From Elymus sibiricus (taxonomy: Eukaryota; Streptophyta; Magnoliopsida; Poales; Poaceae), in contig CM077665.1 of assembly GCA_039707655.1 (NCBI GenBank), positions 86,259,954-86,323,953 on the forward strand: a DNA stretch of 64,000 nt, read 5' to 3'. The position numbers were made by a program, and so were the translations under genes. Under the pieces are notes generated by a model. That model saw only the letters and a program-made list of their open reading frames with translations, searched no databases and was not told the DNA's origin. Positions 25,341-36,797 of this stretch are shown in pieces (position 1 is the stretch's first letter; every line of letters starts with the position of its first letter).

Positions 25341-28300
25341 TTACATTGTAATGAATCGAACACCCATACAGTTCTGGTGTTGTTCATGTTTAGCCCTTGG
25401 AAGAGGTTTAGTCATCGGATCTGCAACATTCAGATCCATGTGTACTTTGCAAATATTTATGTCGTCCTCCTTGATGTAATCGCGGATGGAATTGAAACGT
25501 CGCTTTGTGTGTCTGGTCCTCTTGTGAAATCTTGGTTCCTTGGCTAGAGCAATGGCACCAGTATTATCACAAAACAAAGTCATTGGGTTAAGCGCACTAG
25601 GCACTACTCCAAGATCTGTCATGAACTCCTTCATCCAGACACCTTCCTTCGCCGCCTCCGAGGCAGCGATGTACTCCGCTTCGCATGTAGAATCAGCTAC
25701 CACGCTTTGCTTGGAACTGCACCAGCTAACCGCACCCCCATTAAGAATAAATACGTATCCGGTTTGTGATTTAGAGTCATCCGGATCAGTGTCAAAGCTT
25801 GCATCGACGTAACCCTTTACGACGAGCTCTTGATCACCTCCATAAACGAGAAACATGTCCTTGGTCCTTTTCAGGTACTTCAGGATATTCTTGACCGCCG
25901 TCCAGTGTTCCATTCCTGGATCACTTTGAAACCTTCCGACCATACTTATGGCAAGGCTGACATCGGGTCTTGTGCACAGCATTGCATACATGATAGAACC
26001 TATGGCTGAAGCATAGGGGATGACACTCATCTTTTCTCTATCTTCTGCAGTCACTGGGCATTGAGTCTTACTCAACTTCACACCTTGCAAAACAGGCAAG
26101 AACCCCTTCTTGGACTGATCCATTTTGAACTTCTTCAAAACTTTGTCAAGGTATGTGCTTTGTGAAAGTCCTATTAAGCGTCTCGATCTATCTCTATAGA
26201 TCTTGATGCCTAATATGAAAGCAGCTTCTCCTAGGTCCTTCATTGAAAAACTCTTGTTCAAATATTCCTTCATGTTTTCCAACATTTCTATATTGTTTCC
26301 AATCAGTAATATGTCATCCACATATAATATTAGAAACGCTATAGAGCTCCCACTCACTTTCTTGTAAATACAAGCTTCTCCGTAAACTTGTATAAACTCG
26401 AACGCTTTGATCACCTTATCAAAGCGAAGATTCCAACTCCGAGATGCTTGCACCAGTCCATAAATGGATCGCTGGAGTTTGCAAACTTTGTCAGCATTCT
26501 CTGGATCGACAAAACCTTCTGGTTGCATCATATACAACTCTTCCTTAAGGAAACCGTTAAGGAACGCTGTTTTGACATCCATCTGCCAAATTTCATAATC
26601 GAAAAAGGCAGCTATTGCTAACATGATTCTGACGGACTTAAGCATCGCTACGGGTGAGAAGGTCTCATCGTAGTCAACTCCTTGAACTTGTGAAAAACCC
26701 TTTGCCACAAGTCGATCTTTATAGACGGTGACATTACCGTCCGCGTCCGTCTTCCTCTTAAAGATCCATTTGTTCTGAATGGCCTTACGCCCTTCAGGTA
26801 ATACTTCCAAAGTCCACACTTTGTTTTCATACATGGATCCCATCTCGGATTTCATGGCCTCTAACCACTTCTCGGAATCCGGGCCCATCATCGCTTCTCC
26901 ATAGCTCGTAGGTTCATCGTTGTCCAACAACATGACCTCTAAGACAGGGTTGCCGTACCACTCAGGAGCAGTACGTGTCCTTGTCGACCTACGAGGTTCG
27001 ATAGCATCTTGATCCAAAGATTCATGATCATCATCATTAACTTCCTCTTCAGCTGATGTAGGCTCTACAGAAACATCTTTCTGCGCTGCGCTACTTTCAG
27101 TTTGAAGTAAAGGTTCAACAACCTCATCAAGTTCTATCTTCCTCCCACTCAATTCTTTCGAGAGAAACTCTTTCTCAAGAAACGTTCCGTTTTTAGCGAC
27201 AAACACTTTGCCTTCGGATTTGAGGTAGAAGGTATACCCAACTGTCTCTTTTGGGTATCCTATGAAGACGCATTTCTCCGCTTTGGGTTCCAGCTTTTCA
27301 GGCTGAAGCTTTTTGACATAAGCATCACATCCCCAAACTTTAAGAAACGACAGCTTTGGCTTCTTGCCAAACCAAAGTTCATATGGCGTCGTCTCAACGG
27401 ATTTCGATGGTGCCCTATTTAAAGTGAATGCAGCTGTCTCTAATGCATAACCCCAAAACGATAGTGGCAAATCGGCAAGAGACATCATAGATCGCACCAT
27501 ATCCAATAAGGTTCGATTACGACGTTCGGACACACCATTACGCTGTGGTGTTCCAGGCGGTGTCAGTTGTGAAACAATTCCACATTGTCTTAAGTGACTG
27601 CCAAACTCATAACTCAGATATTCTCCTCCTCGATCAGATCGTAGGAATTTAATCTTCTTGTTACGATGATTCTCAACTTCACTCTGAAATTGTTTGAACT
27701 TTTCAAATGTTTCAGACTTGTGTTTCATTAAGTAAATATACCCATATCTACTTAAGTCATCAGTGAAGGTGAGAAAGTAACGATAACCACCGTGCGCCTC
27801 AATACTCATCGGACCGCACACATCAGTATGTATGATTTCCAATAAGTCACTTGCCCGTTCCATTGTTCCAGAGAACGACGTTTTAGTCATCTTGCCCATG
27901 AGGCATGGCTCACATGTGTCAAGTGATTCAAAATCAAGTGACTCCAAAAGTCAATCAGCATGGAGCTTCCTCATGCGTTTTACGCCAATATGACCTAAAC
28001 GGCAGTGCCACAAGAAAGTGGTATTATCATTATCAATTCTATATCTTTTGGCATCAATGTTATGGACATGTGTATCATTACTATCGAGATTCAATAAGAA
28101 TAAACCCCTCACATCGGGTGCATGACCATAAAAGATATTACTCATATAAATAGAACAACCATTATTCTCTGATTTAAATGAGTAACCGTCTCGCAATAAA
28201 CAAGATCCAGATATAATGTTCATGCTTAACGTAGGCACCAAATAACATTTATGCAGGTTCATCACTAATCCCGATGGTAATCGAAGAGCGAGCGTGCCGA

Positions 28301-29324
28301 CGGCGATCACATCAACCTTGGAATCATTTCCCACGCGCATCGTCACTTCGTCCTTTGCCAGCCTCCGTCTATTCCGCAGTTCCTGTTTTGAGTTGCAAAT
28401 ATGAGCAACTGCACCGGTATCAAATACCCAGGCACTACAACGAGAGTTGGTAAGGTACACATCAATAACATGTATATCATATATACCTTGTTTGTTGTTG
28501 GCCGCCTTCTTGTCAGCCAAATACTTGGGGCAGTTCTGCTTCCAGTGTCCAGTTCCCTTGCAATGAAAGCACACAGTTTCTGGTTTGGGTCCAGCCTTGG
28601 GTTTCTTCACGAGAGGAGCAACTGCTTTGCCACTCTTCTTGGAGTTACCCTTCTTACCCTTGCCATTTTTCTTGAAACTAGTGGTTTTATTGACCATCAA
28701 CACTTGATGCTCCTTCTGAATTTCAGACTCAGCGGCTTTCAGCATCGCAAACAGCTCGGCGACTGACTTGTTCATCCCGTGCATGTTATAGTTCAACACG
28801 AAGCTCTTGTAGCTAGGTGGCAATGATTGAAGAACTCTGTCAGTGATAGCCTCTGGCGGAAGGGGCATCCCCAATTCTGCCAGACGGGTGGAGTACCCAG
28901 ACATTCTGAGTACGTGATCACTGATAGACCCGTTCTCCTCCATCTTGCAAGCATAGAACTTATCGGAGATCTCATATCTCTCGATCCGGGCATTCTTCTG
29001 AAAGATAAACTTCAACTCCTGGAACATCTCATATGCTCCATGACGTTCAAAACGTCTTTGAAGTCCCGGTTCTAAGCCATACAATATTGCACATTGAACT
29101 ATTGAGTAATCTTCAGAACGAGCCTGCCAGGCGTTCACAACGTCTAGAGACTCAACTGGAGCGGGTGGATCACCAAGCGGTGTATCAAGGACATAAGCCT
29201 TCTGGGAAGCCGTAGGGATAATCCTTAGATTACGGGCCCAGTCCACAAAGTTACTTCCATCATCTTTCAACTTAGCTTTCTCTAGGAACGCATTAAAATT
29301 CAGGGGTGCTACTGCGCGAGCCAT
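25341..29324 (-). CDS. Copia Gag-Pol polyprotein of A, one premature stop
   Basis: A 1,328-codon frame from the ATG at 29,324 has a single internal TGA at codon 458 (27,951-27,953), where element B has GGA. Nothing else interrupts it. In order: Copia gag; CCHC knuckle Cys252-x2-Cys255-x4-His260-x4-Cys265; aspartic protease DTG at 302-304; pre-integrase zinc region ending just before the stop; integrase core Asp501, Asp564, Glu600 with exactly 35 residues between the last two; reverse transcriptase YVDD at 1001-1004; RNase H to the C-terminus. Integrase precedes reverse transcriptase, the defining Ty1/copia order. The stop separates Gag-protease (457 aa) from integrase-RT-RNase H. Whether a ribosome could read through is unknown; a simple point mutation is the likelier reading. 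Confidence 0.93.
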
Positions 29325-30605
29325 GATCTACAACATAAATATAGCAAAGACAACTTAGACTATTGTTCAAGATAATGAGTTTAGTTAATCATATTACTTA
29401 AAAACTCCCACTCAAATTGACATCCCTCCGGTCATTCGAGTGTAACATGATCCAAATCCAGCAACTCAAGTCCGATCATCACGTGAGTTGAGGTGGTTTC
29501 AATGGTGAACATCTTCATGTTGATCATATCTACTATATGACTCATGTTCGACCTTTCGGTCTCTTGTGTTCCGAGGCCATGTGTGTACATGCTAGGCTCG
29601 TCAAGTTTAACCCGAGTGTTCCGCACGTGCAACATGGCTTACACCCGTTGTATGTGAACGTAGAGTCTATCACACCCGATCATCACGGCGTGTCTCGAAA
29701 CGACGAACTTTCGCAACGGTGCACACTCGGGGAGAACACAATTTTATCTTGAAATTTTAAGTGAGGGATCACCTTATAATGCTACCGTCGTCCTAAGCAA
29801 AATAAGATGCATAAAAGGATTAACATCACATGCAATTCATAAGTGACATGATATGGCCATGAACTTGTGCTTTTGATCTCCATCTCCAAAGCACCGGCAT
29901 GATCTCCATCGTCACCGGCATGACACCATGATCTCCATCATCTTGATCTCCATCAACGTGTCGCCATGAGGTTGTCGCGCCGACTGTTGCTTCCACGACT
30001 ATTGCTAACGTTTAGCGATAAAGTAAAGCATTACATAGCGCTTAATGATTGACACGCAGATCATACAATAATTAAAGACAACTCTATGGCTCCTGCCAGT
30101 TGCCGTACTCATCGACATGCAAGTCGTGATATTCTATACAACACATGATCATCTCATACATCACATATATCTCATCATGTAATTGGCCATATCACATCAC
30201 AACATACCCTGCAAAAACAAGTTAGACGTCCTCTAATTGTTGTTGCAAATTTTACGTGGCTGCTACGGGTTTGCAAGAACCGTTCTTACCTACGCAAAAC
30301 CACAACGTGGTGTAATGATTGCTTTTTGATCTTCTAAAAGAACCCTCTTCATTGAAATTGATTCAACTAAAGTGAGAGAGACAGACACCCGCTAGCCATC
30401 TTTATGCAACGAAGTTACATGTCAGTTGAAGGAACCTGTCTCGCGTAAGCGTACGCGTAATGTCGGTCCGGGCCGCTTCATCTCACAATACCGCCGAATC
30501 AAGTATCAACTAGTAACGGCAAGCAATATGTATACACCCACGCCCACAACTCGTTTGTGTTCTACTCGAGATCTCATCTACGCATAGACCTAGCTCAGAT
30601 GCCAC
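29325..30605 (-). other. A untranslated leader and primer-binding site
   Basis: 1.28 kb between the 5' LTR and gag with no coding content. The minus-strand TGGCATCTGAGCT at about 30,592-30,604 sits right after the LTR and is a diverged Met-tRNA primer site. Repeated ATGATCTCCATC strings lie near 29,870-29,955. Leaders of this kind normally carry packaging and dimerisation signals. Confidence 0.75.
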
Positions 30606-32485
30606 TGTTGGGGAACGTTGCATGGGAAACAAAAATTTTCCTACGCACACACAAGATCTATCCATGGTGATGAGCATCTACGAGAGGGAGAGTGAATCTA
30701 CATACCCTTGTAGATCGCTAAGCGAAAGCGTTAAGAAACGCAGTTGGTGTAGTCGAACGTCTCCGCGATCCAAATCGCAAGTCGTCCCTCGATCCGATCA
30801 CGAACTAGTGCCGAACGGACGGCACCTCCGCGTTCAACACACGTACGGCTTGATGATGCCTTCACCTCCTCAATCCAGCGAGCGATGATGAAGTAGTAGA
30901 TGAGTTCCGGCAGCACGACGGCGTGGTGATGGTGGGGAGGAACAATCTCTGCAGGGCTTCGCCAAGCACTACGGAGATTATGATGGGAGAACTAGAGGGT
31001 TAGGGTTGCCGACACATGGCTTGGGAAATCTTAATGTGTCCTGTGTGCTAGCCCTGCTCCTCTATTTATATGTTGAGCCTTGGGGTCTAAACTTGGAGTA
31101 AAAGCCTCCTCCAGGTCGGTTTTGCCTGCACAAGGTCGGTTTGGCCCGCAGGGAAAGAATCCAACTCGGATCCCTGCAGTACCGCGCACAAGCGGTAGTA
31201 CCGCTCATGAGCGGTAGTACCGCTTGAGCGGTAGTACCGCTTCACACAAGCGGTAGTACCGCTTATGCGGTAGTACCGCTTCACACAAGCGGTAGTACCG
31301 CTTACGCGGTAGTACTGCCTTACCAGCGGTAGTACCGCTTAAGGCAGCAGCAAAACTTCCTTTTGCACTTCCCAATACCTCGTGGGATTTACCCCTTTGG
31401 CTCATATAAAGTGTTGCTGCACCCGAACACTTCGGTAAACATCCGGAACCCCTTCCGGTGAATTCCGGAACCCTTCCGAAGATCAAAACACTATTATCAC
31501 ATATATCAATCTTTACCTCCGGACTCTTCCGGAGATCCTCGTCATGTCCGGGATCTTATCCGGGACTCCGAACAACTTTCGGTCACCAAAAAAATAACTC
31601 AACTATACTAATCGTCACCAAACGTTAAGTGTGTAGACCCTGCGGGTTCGAGAACTATGTAGACATGACCGAGACACCTCTACGATCAATAACCAATAGC
31701 GGGACCTGGATGCCCATATTGACTCCTACATATTCTACGAAGATCTTTATCGGTCAAACCTCTATGTCAAGGATTCAGTTAATCCCGTATGATGTTCCCT
31801 TTGTTCTTCGGTATGTTACTTGCCCGAGATTCGATCGTCGGTATCTCTATACCTAGTTCAATCTCGTTACCGGCAAGTCTCTTTACTCGTTCCGTAATAC
31901 AAGATCTCGTGGCTAACACTTTAGTCACATTGCTTGCAAGGCTCATTGTGATGTTGTATTACCGAGTGGGCCCTGAGATACCTCTCCGTCACACGGAGTA
32001 ACAAATCCCAGTCTTGATCCATGCCAACCCAACAGACACCCTCGGAGATACCTTTAGAGCACCTTTATAGTCACCCAGTTACGTTGCGACATTTGATACA
32101 CACAAGGTATTCCTCCGATGTCAGGGAGTTGCATGATCTCATGGTCATAGGAACAGATACTTGACATGCAAAAAACAATAGCAATAAACTGACACGATCA
32201 TATGCTACGTTTATAGTTTGGGTCTTGTCCATCACGTCATTCTCCTAATGATGTGATCCCGTTATCAAATGACATCTCATGTTAATGGCCAGGAAACCTT
32301 AACCATCTTTGATCAACGAGCTAGTCAACTAGAGGCTTACTAGGGACACAGTGTTGTCTATGTACCCACACACGTATTTGAGTTTCCAATCAATACAATT
32401 ATAGCATGGATAATAAACGATTATCATGAACAAGGAAATATAATAATAACCAATTTATTATTGCCTCTAGGGCATATTTCCAATA
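30606..32485 (-). repeat. A 5' LTR
   Basis: Near-identical to the 3' LTR but 34 bp longer, because its dyad array has two more units. The TATA box (minus strand) is at 31,063-31,070. It ends in CAATA on the plus strand instead of CAACA. Confidence 0.92.
31190..31340. repeat. Array of GCGGTA-G-TACCGC dyads in the A 5' LTR
   Basis: About eight copies of the same 13-bp dyad found at 24,031-24,145, two more than in the partner LTR of the same element. The extra copies are near 31,207-31,240. Confidence 0.93.
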
Positions 32486-32831
32486 GCTACTTCGTGGACC
32501 CTTTGTGGGTGGAGCCCTCCGTGGACTCACGCAATCATTACCCTGTGTGGTTGAAGTCTCCATCAACGTGGATGTACGATAGCACCACCTATCGGAACCA
32601 AAGGAAAAATCTTTGAGTCCCAATTGCGTTTGATCCTTCTATCCCTTTCCTCTACTTACACTTGCATGTCTTTACTTTCCGATTCTATACTCGCAGATTT
32701 GCATGTGTTGGGTGTGCTAGACTTGGTGAAATTGCTAAAACTTGCCGACCATTAAAATTGGGAAAAGATTAAGATTTAATTTGGTCAAGTAGTCTAATCA
32801 CCCCCTCTCTAGACATACTTTGGATCCTACA
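32486..32831 (+). repeat. M 5' LTR, second part
   Basis: Resumes after element A with the GCTAC target copy and ends GGATCCTACA. It matches the end of the 3' LTR at 58,201-58,513. Confidence 0.88.
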
Positions 32832-32833
32832 AG

Positions 32834-32845
32834 TGGTATCAGAGC
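32834..32845 (+). other. M primer-binding site, initiator tRNA-Met
   Basis: TGGTATCAGAGC, the standard plant initiator tRNA-Met complement, two bases after the LTR end. Confidence 0.88.
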
Positions 32846-32869
32846 GTTGGTTTCACAACCTAGGAGAGT

Positions 32870-35030
32870 ATGTCGTCTAGTGAGGGAAATTACCATCGTA
32901 GAGGTCCATATTTTGATGGTACAAACTTTGCTAGTTGGAAGCATAAATTGAAAATGCATATTCTTGGTCATAATCCTGCCGTTTGGGCTGCTGTTCGTGT
33001 TGGATTGCAAGGTGAATTCTTTGGTGATGTAAAGGAACCGGATCGTGAAGCGACTGCATAAGAATTGAAGATGTTGCAATACAACGCTCAAGCATGCGAC
33101 ATTCTATGCAACTGCCTATGTCCCGAAGAATTCAACAAAATAAGTCGTCTTGAGAATGCAAAGGAAATTTGGGATACTTTGGTTGATATGCACGAAGGAA
33201 CCAAATCCGTCAGAGAATCTAAGTTGGATGTGCTACAAAGTCAGCTTGACAAGTTCAAGATGAAGGATGGTGAAGGAGTTGCATAAATGTACTCTAGGCT
33301 TGCTCTCATGACAAATGAGATTGCCGGCTTAGGAAGTGAAGAGATGACCGCCGAATTCATCATCAAGAAGATCCTTAGAGCCTTGGATGGAAAATATGAC
33401 ACTGTGTGCACTTTGATCCAAATGATGCCAAACTACAAAGATCTCAAGCCTCGGAAGTCATTGGAAGGATTGTTGCTCATGAAATGTCACTCAAGGACAA
33501 AGAAGAGCTCCACAACAAGTCAAGCGGTGCATACAAAGCCACAAGTGACTCTCCCGCTACCTCAAGTGACAACCTTGTTACCAATGAAGATATAAGCCTC
33601 ATGGTCAAGAAATTCAAGAAGTTCTACAAGAATAGAGGCAAAGAGAGAAGCTCCAACTCAAGATATGAAGAGAAACATTCATCTAGTCGTGACCAAAATT
33701 GTTACAATTGTGGAAGACCTGGGCACTTTTCCAATGAGTGCACGCCCCCCTCCAAGAGAAGAGAAGAGTCACCTAGAAGAAGAAGCTCAAGAGATGAGTC
33801 ACCTCGAAGAGAGAGAAGGAGTAGGGAAGACCGTTATGAACGAAGACCCTCCCGGAGAAGCAAGGACTCAGAGAAGAAGGACAAGTACACCAAGAGCTAC
33901 CCAAGGAGAACACATCAAGCTCATGTTGGTGAATGGGTATCTGGCTCCGAATCCGATAACCAATCTGAGAGAAGTTACCACTCCAACTCCGACTATAGTC
34001 AAGATGAAGGTGTTGCTGGACTAGCACTCGTTTCCTCCAACTCCTATGATTTTTGTGACTCACAAAATAAAGGAATTGGAAGTTGCTTCATGGCTAAAGG
34101 CCTAAAGGTATCACACCCCGAATACATTGACTTTAATAGTGATGGGATGACTTACTAGGAGATGATGACTTGCTCTTTGATAAAACTAGTGATGCTAGTC
34201 AAGATAAGTCATGTGATGATGATAAGAAGGAGATTGAGCGCTTAACGAAAGAACTAAACACTCTTAAGTTAGCTCATGAATCTACTCAATAAGGTCATAG
34301 AGAGCTTCTAAGAACTCATGAGAAGCTACGCTTCAAGAAGCTAAATTTAGAGCAAGAGCATGAGTTTCTTAAAGATATCAATGTCGATCTTCGAAAGAAG
34401 AGTTGTTCTTATCTTGCCAAATGATTACTCTTGTCTACATTTGCGCCACAAGTTAAATCTAAGCAAACTAGTAACAAAGGCAAGAAAGGTTCTCCATCTA
34501 GTAGCAACAATAAAAATGCTAAATCTAATGATGTTGCTTCTAGTAGTTCTATTGATTCCACTAAAGATTCTCCTAGCCAAGTGACACTTAAGAAAGAAAA
34601 CAATTTATTGAAAGGAATTATAGAGAAAGGTGTCTACAAGAGTCTTGCCGGAAGTAAGCAATTTGAGAAGATTATGCGCAAACAAGGATGGCACCGGAAG
34701 AACCAAGGTGTTGGTTTTGAACGAAAATTCAATGCCAATGGAGTTGAATGGGAAGAAGATCAATACCCCAAGACGAAGTTTGTTCCTCAGAAGGAGAAGT
34801 ATGATCCTACTCTCTCTAAGGGAACAAATGCTCAAGATGATCTTCCACCACAAGACCACAAGCTCAAGGGCAAAGAAAAGCTTCAAGAGGAGATTAACTC
34901 ATTTGAAGAAAAATCTCAAGCCATGGTCAAGTGGGTTCCCAAGGCTACTACTAGCTCTACTTCATCAAGTGCTACTTTGACTCCAAGTATCCCAATCAAG
35001 TTGATGTGGGTCCCCAAGAAGAAGAACTAG
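32870..35030 (+). pseudogene. M gag-like gene, multiply disrupted
   Basis: Starts at the ATG at 32,870. The N-terminal part (FDGTNFASWKHKLKMHI) and following helices (LENAKEIWDTLVDMHEG onward) are the UBN2-type gag core of Copia elements. A CCHC zinc knuckle lies at 33,700-33,741, followed by an Arg/Ser/Glu-rich tract resembling an RS domain (about 33,745-33,870). The C-terminal block (34,431-35,030) is Lys-rich. Defects: TAA at 33,059-33,061 and 33,284-33,286, a 1-bp loss near 33,450, a frameshift near 34,157, and two more stops before 34,431. The gag-pol gene should continue into protease and integrase but instead ends here with no pol downstream. The lineage looks SIRE-like; the call is by recognition only. 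Confidence 0.82.
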
Positions 35031-35859
35031 AGAAGTTCTTAAGGGGTGACTGCGCCAATTTTTTTCACTCACACTCATTTTTGGCAAGAGATATTTGTAA
35101 TCAACTCCAACCTTATGCAATAGTTCAAGGAGTCACAAAATCCCTCATAGATAAGCAAGGGACAAGGTAATTGATACATCAATGGACATCATCATACATG
35201 TGTTTCACTCCATGTCCATAATATCCTTGTATTTTTTCCTTGTGTGGGACTAACCCATGTAGGCGAGAAGAGTACAAAACAACAAGGATAGCTCCCAATT
35301 CAAGATGATCTTCATCAACAAAGAGCATCCACTACCACTTCACCTCCATGAAGTCTTCAATGACAAAACCCAAGGTTAGATTATCCCTCTAAAAGGGGAT
35401 AACACATCATGGGGGAGCTTTACTCTAAGACTTGAGTCAAAGCATCTCACAAGATGTGAACACATTGAAAGCTTTTTGTAAAAGTGGCAACCCCACTTAT
35501 GCTTAAACGATGAGTATGACCTATGATCAAGCATTCTTGCTTGGCTCCTTAAGTAAACATACTCATATATATAGATGACTCCATCATCGCCAAATTGCTT
35601 GGTAGATACTAGAGTGGTTGTGCATGTTTGACATATTCTATTTGACATCTTATTGTGTGAGCATGTTGGTATGCATCTTTTTCTTCATTCGAGGATATCC
35701 AATTTTTATTATATTTCGCTTTTAATTTTCTGGCCAGTTGGATGAAAAAGAATACCTAGGTACCCCCTCTAGCTATCTATGCTTCCTCGTCTCAAATTCT
35801 ATTCATGCTTCATCACACAATTTGAGCAAGCACTTTTCGGACCTTCCGGGTGAGGAGCA

Positions 35860-36675
35860 CTCGGAGCCACCGATTCGACATGGGCTGACTTCCAAAACCT
35901 CCCAAGTGTTTTTTGGTGTGACCAAAACCTCCAAATTTGGCTCCACCGAGGCACTAGGATTGATCTGGTTTCCTACCTCGGTAACACCGATTTGAATGTT
36001 TCGGCATCACCGATTTGCTCTGTCAACTGGTAGCTACGCATCTCGGTGGAACCGATTGCCTTTTATCGGTGTCACCGACAACAGGTGGGTATATACATCC
36101 GCGGGTCCGCACTTTGAAAATTTCTTCAAACCAACGACACCCGCGCCCCACTGCTGCTGCCGCCCGCGTCTCCGGATGATCTCCGTCTTCTTCAGCGCGC
36201 CCTCGCTGCCAGAGTCCATCGCCGTCAACGGGATTCCTCCCCGCCGTTGCCGTCGTAGAGAAGATCCGCCAAGTTAGGGTAATCTTCAACCTCTCGTGCC
36301 CTCCTAATTCCAATTCATGCGCATTAGGTCTTGTTACATCTCTAGCCATGTTTTGCAATGAATCCATCCACTCAAAAGTTCCTTATAATAGGTCGAATGA
36401 AAATTTTTAGGGTTAGGCCTCAGCAGTATGCAATCTCGGAGTCACCGAGTCGAAACGTCTCGGTGTCACCGATGTGGGTTCATCCACAGCACAAGGACTT
36501 CTCGGTGAACCCGAAAGTTCCTATCGGTGTCACCAAAATGGGGTTTTAGGGTTTGAGCACAACATCGGTGAGACCGAGTCAAACTTCGGTGAAACCGAAG
36601 CTGTGTGACTAAGTTTCTGTTGCCATTGTTTGTTGCCTCGGAATTTACGAAACCTAAAACTCGGTGGAACCGAAT
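35860..36675. repeat. TCGGTG-NN-ACCGA dyad cluster
   Basis: Repeated imperfect palindromes with CGGT and ACCG arms separated by 4-5 bp (GTGTCACC, GTGGAACC, GTGAGACC types). Similar but more degenerate copies lie in both M LTRs (22,640-22,930 and 39,740-40,030). Confidence 0.85.
36090..36097 (+). promoter_or_regulatory. Possible internal TATA box
   Basis: TATATACA lies directly after two of the dyads and about 700 bp upstream of the second coding block. Compare TATATATA at 22,987-22,994 in the LTR. The assignment rests on position and sequence only. Confidence 0.4.
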
Positions 36676-36797
36676 TTCATACTGTGAATACCTAAAACTA
36701 ACTTTTTGAGTTCAAACTTGCAAAAAAAACTTATGAATTTTGTGATGCTCATCCATTCTACTCCTCCATATCTACTTCACAGGGTCAGTGTTCAACC

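Larger units (their letters stand above)
23447..32485 (-). mobile_element. A: near-complete Angela/BARE-type Copia retrotransposon
   Basis: 9,039 bp on the minus strand with two LTRs (1,880 and 1,846 bp), primer site, one gag-pol frame and polypurine tract. The target copies are GCTAA (23,442-23,446) and GCTAC (32,486-32,490). The matching uninterrupted site in the 3' LTR of M (near 50,970) reads GCTAC, so that was the original TSD. The LTR start TGTTGGAAATATG and the Copia gene order support Angela/WIS/BARE. The terminal TG of its 5' LTR is mutated to TA. Only one clear inactivating change is seen in the coding frame. Confidence 0.93.
35031..36797 (+). other. M interior without genes, holding a promoter-like block
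   Basis: 35,031-35,830 is non-coding. From 35,860 to 36,675 there are about a dozen dyads of the form TCGGTG-NN-ACCGA (for example 35,977, 36,042, 36,066, 36,460 and 36,565). TATATACA follows at 36,090-36,097, then a GC-rich, pyrimidine-rich leader-like stretch (36,110-36,280). This is the same order of parts as in the M LTR. It lies upstream of the second coding block. Confidence 0.7.
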
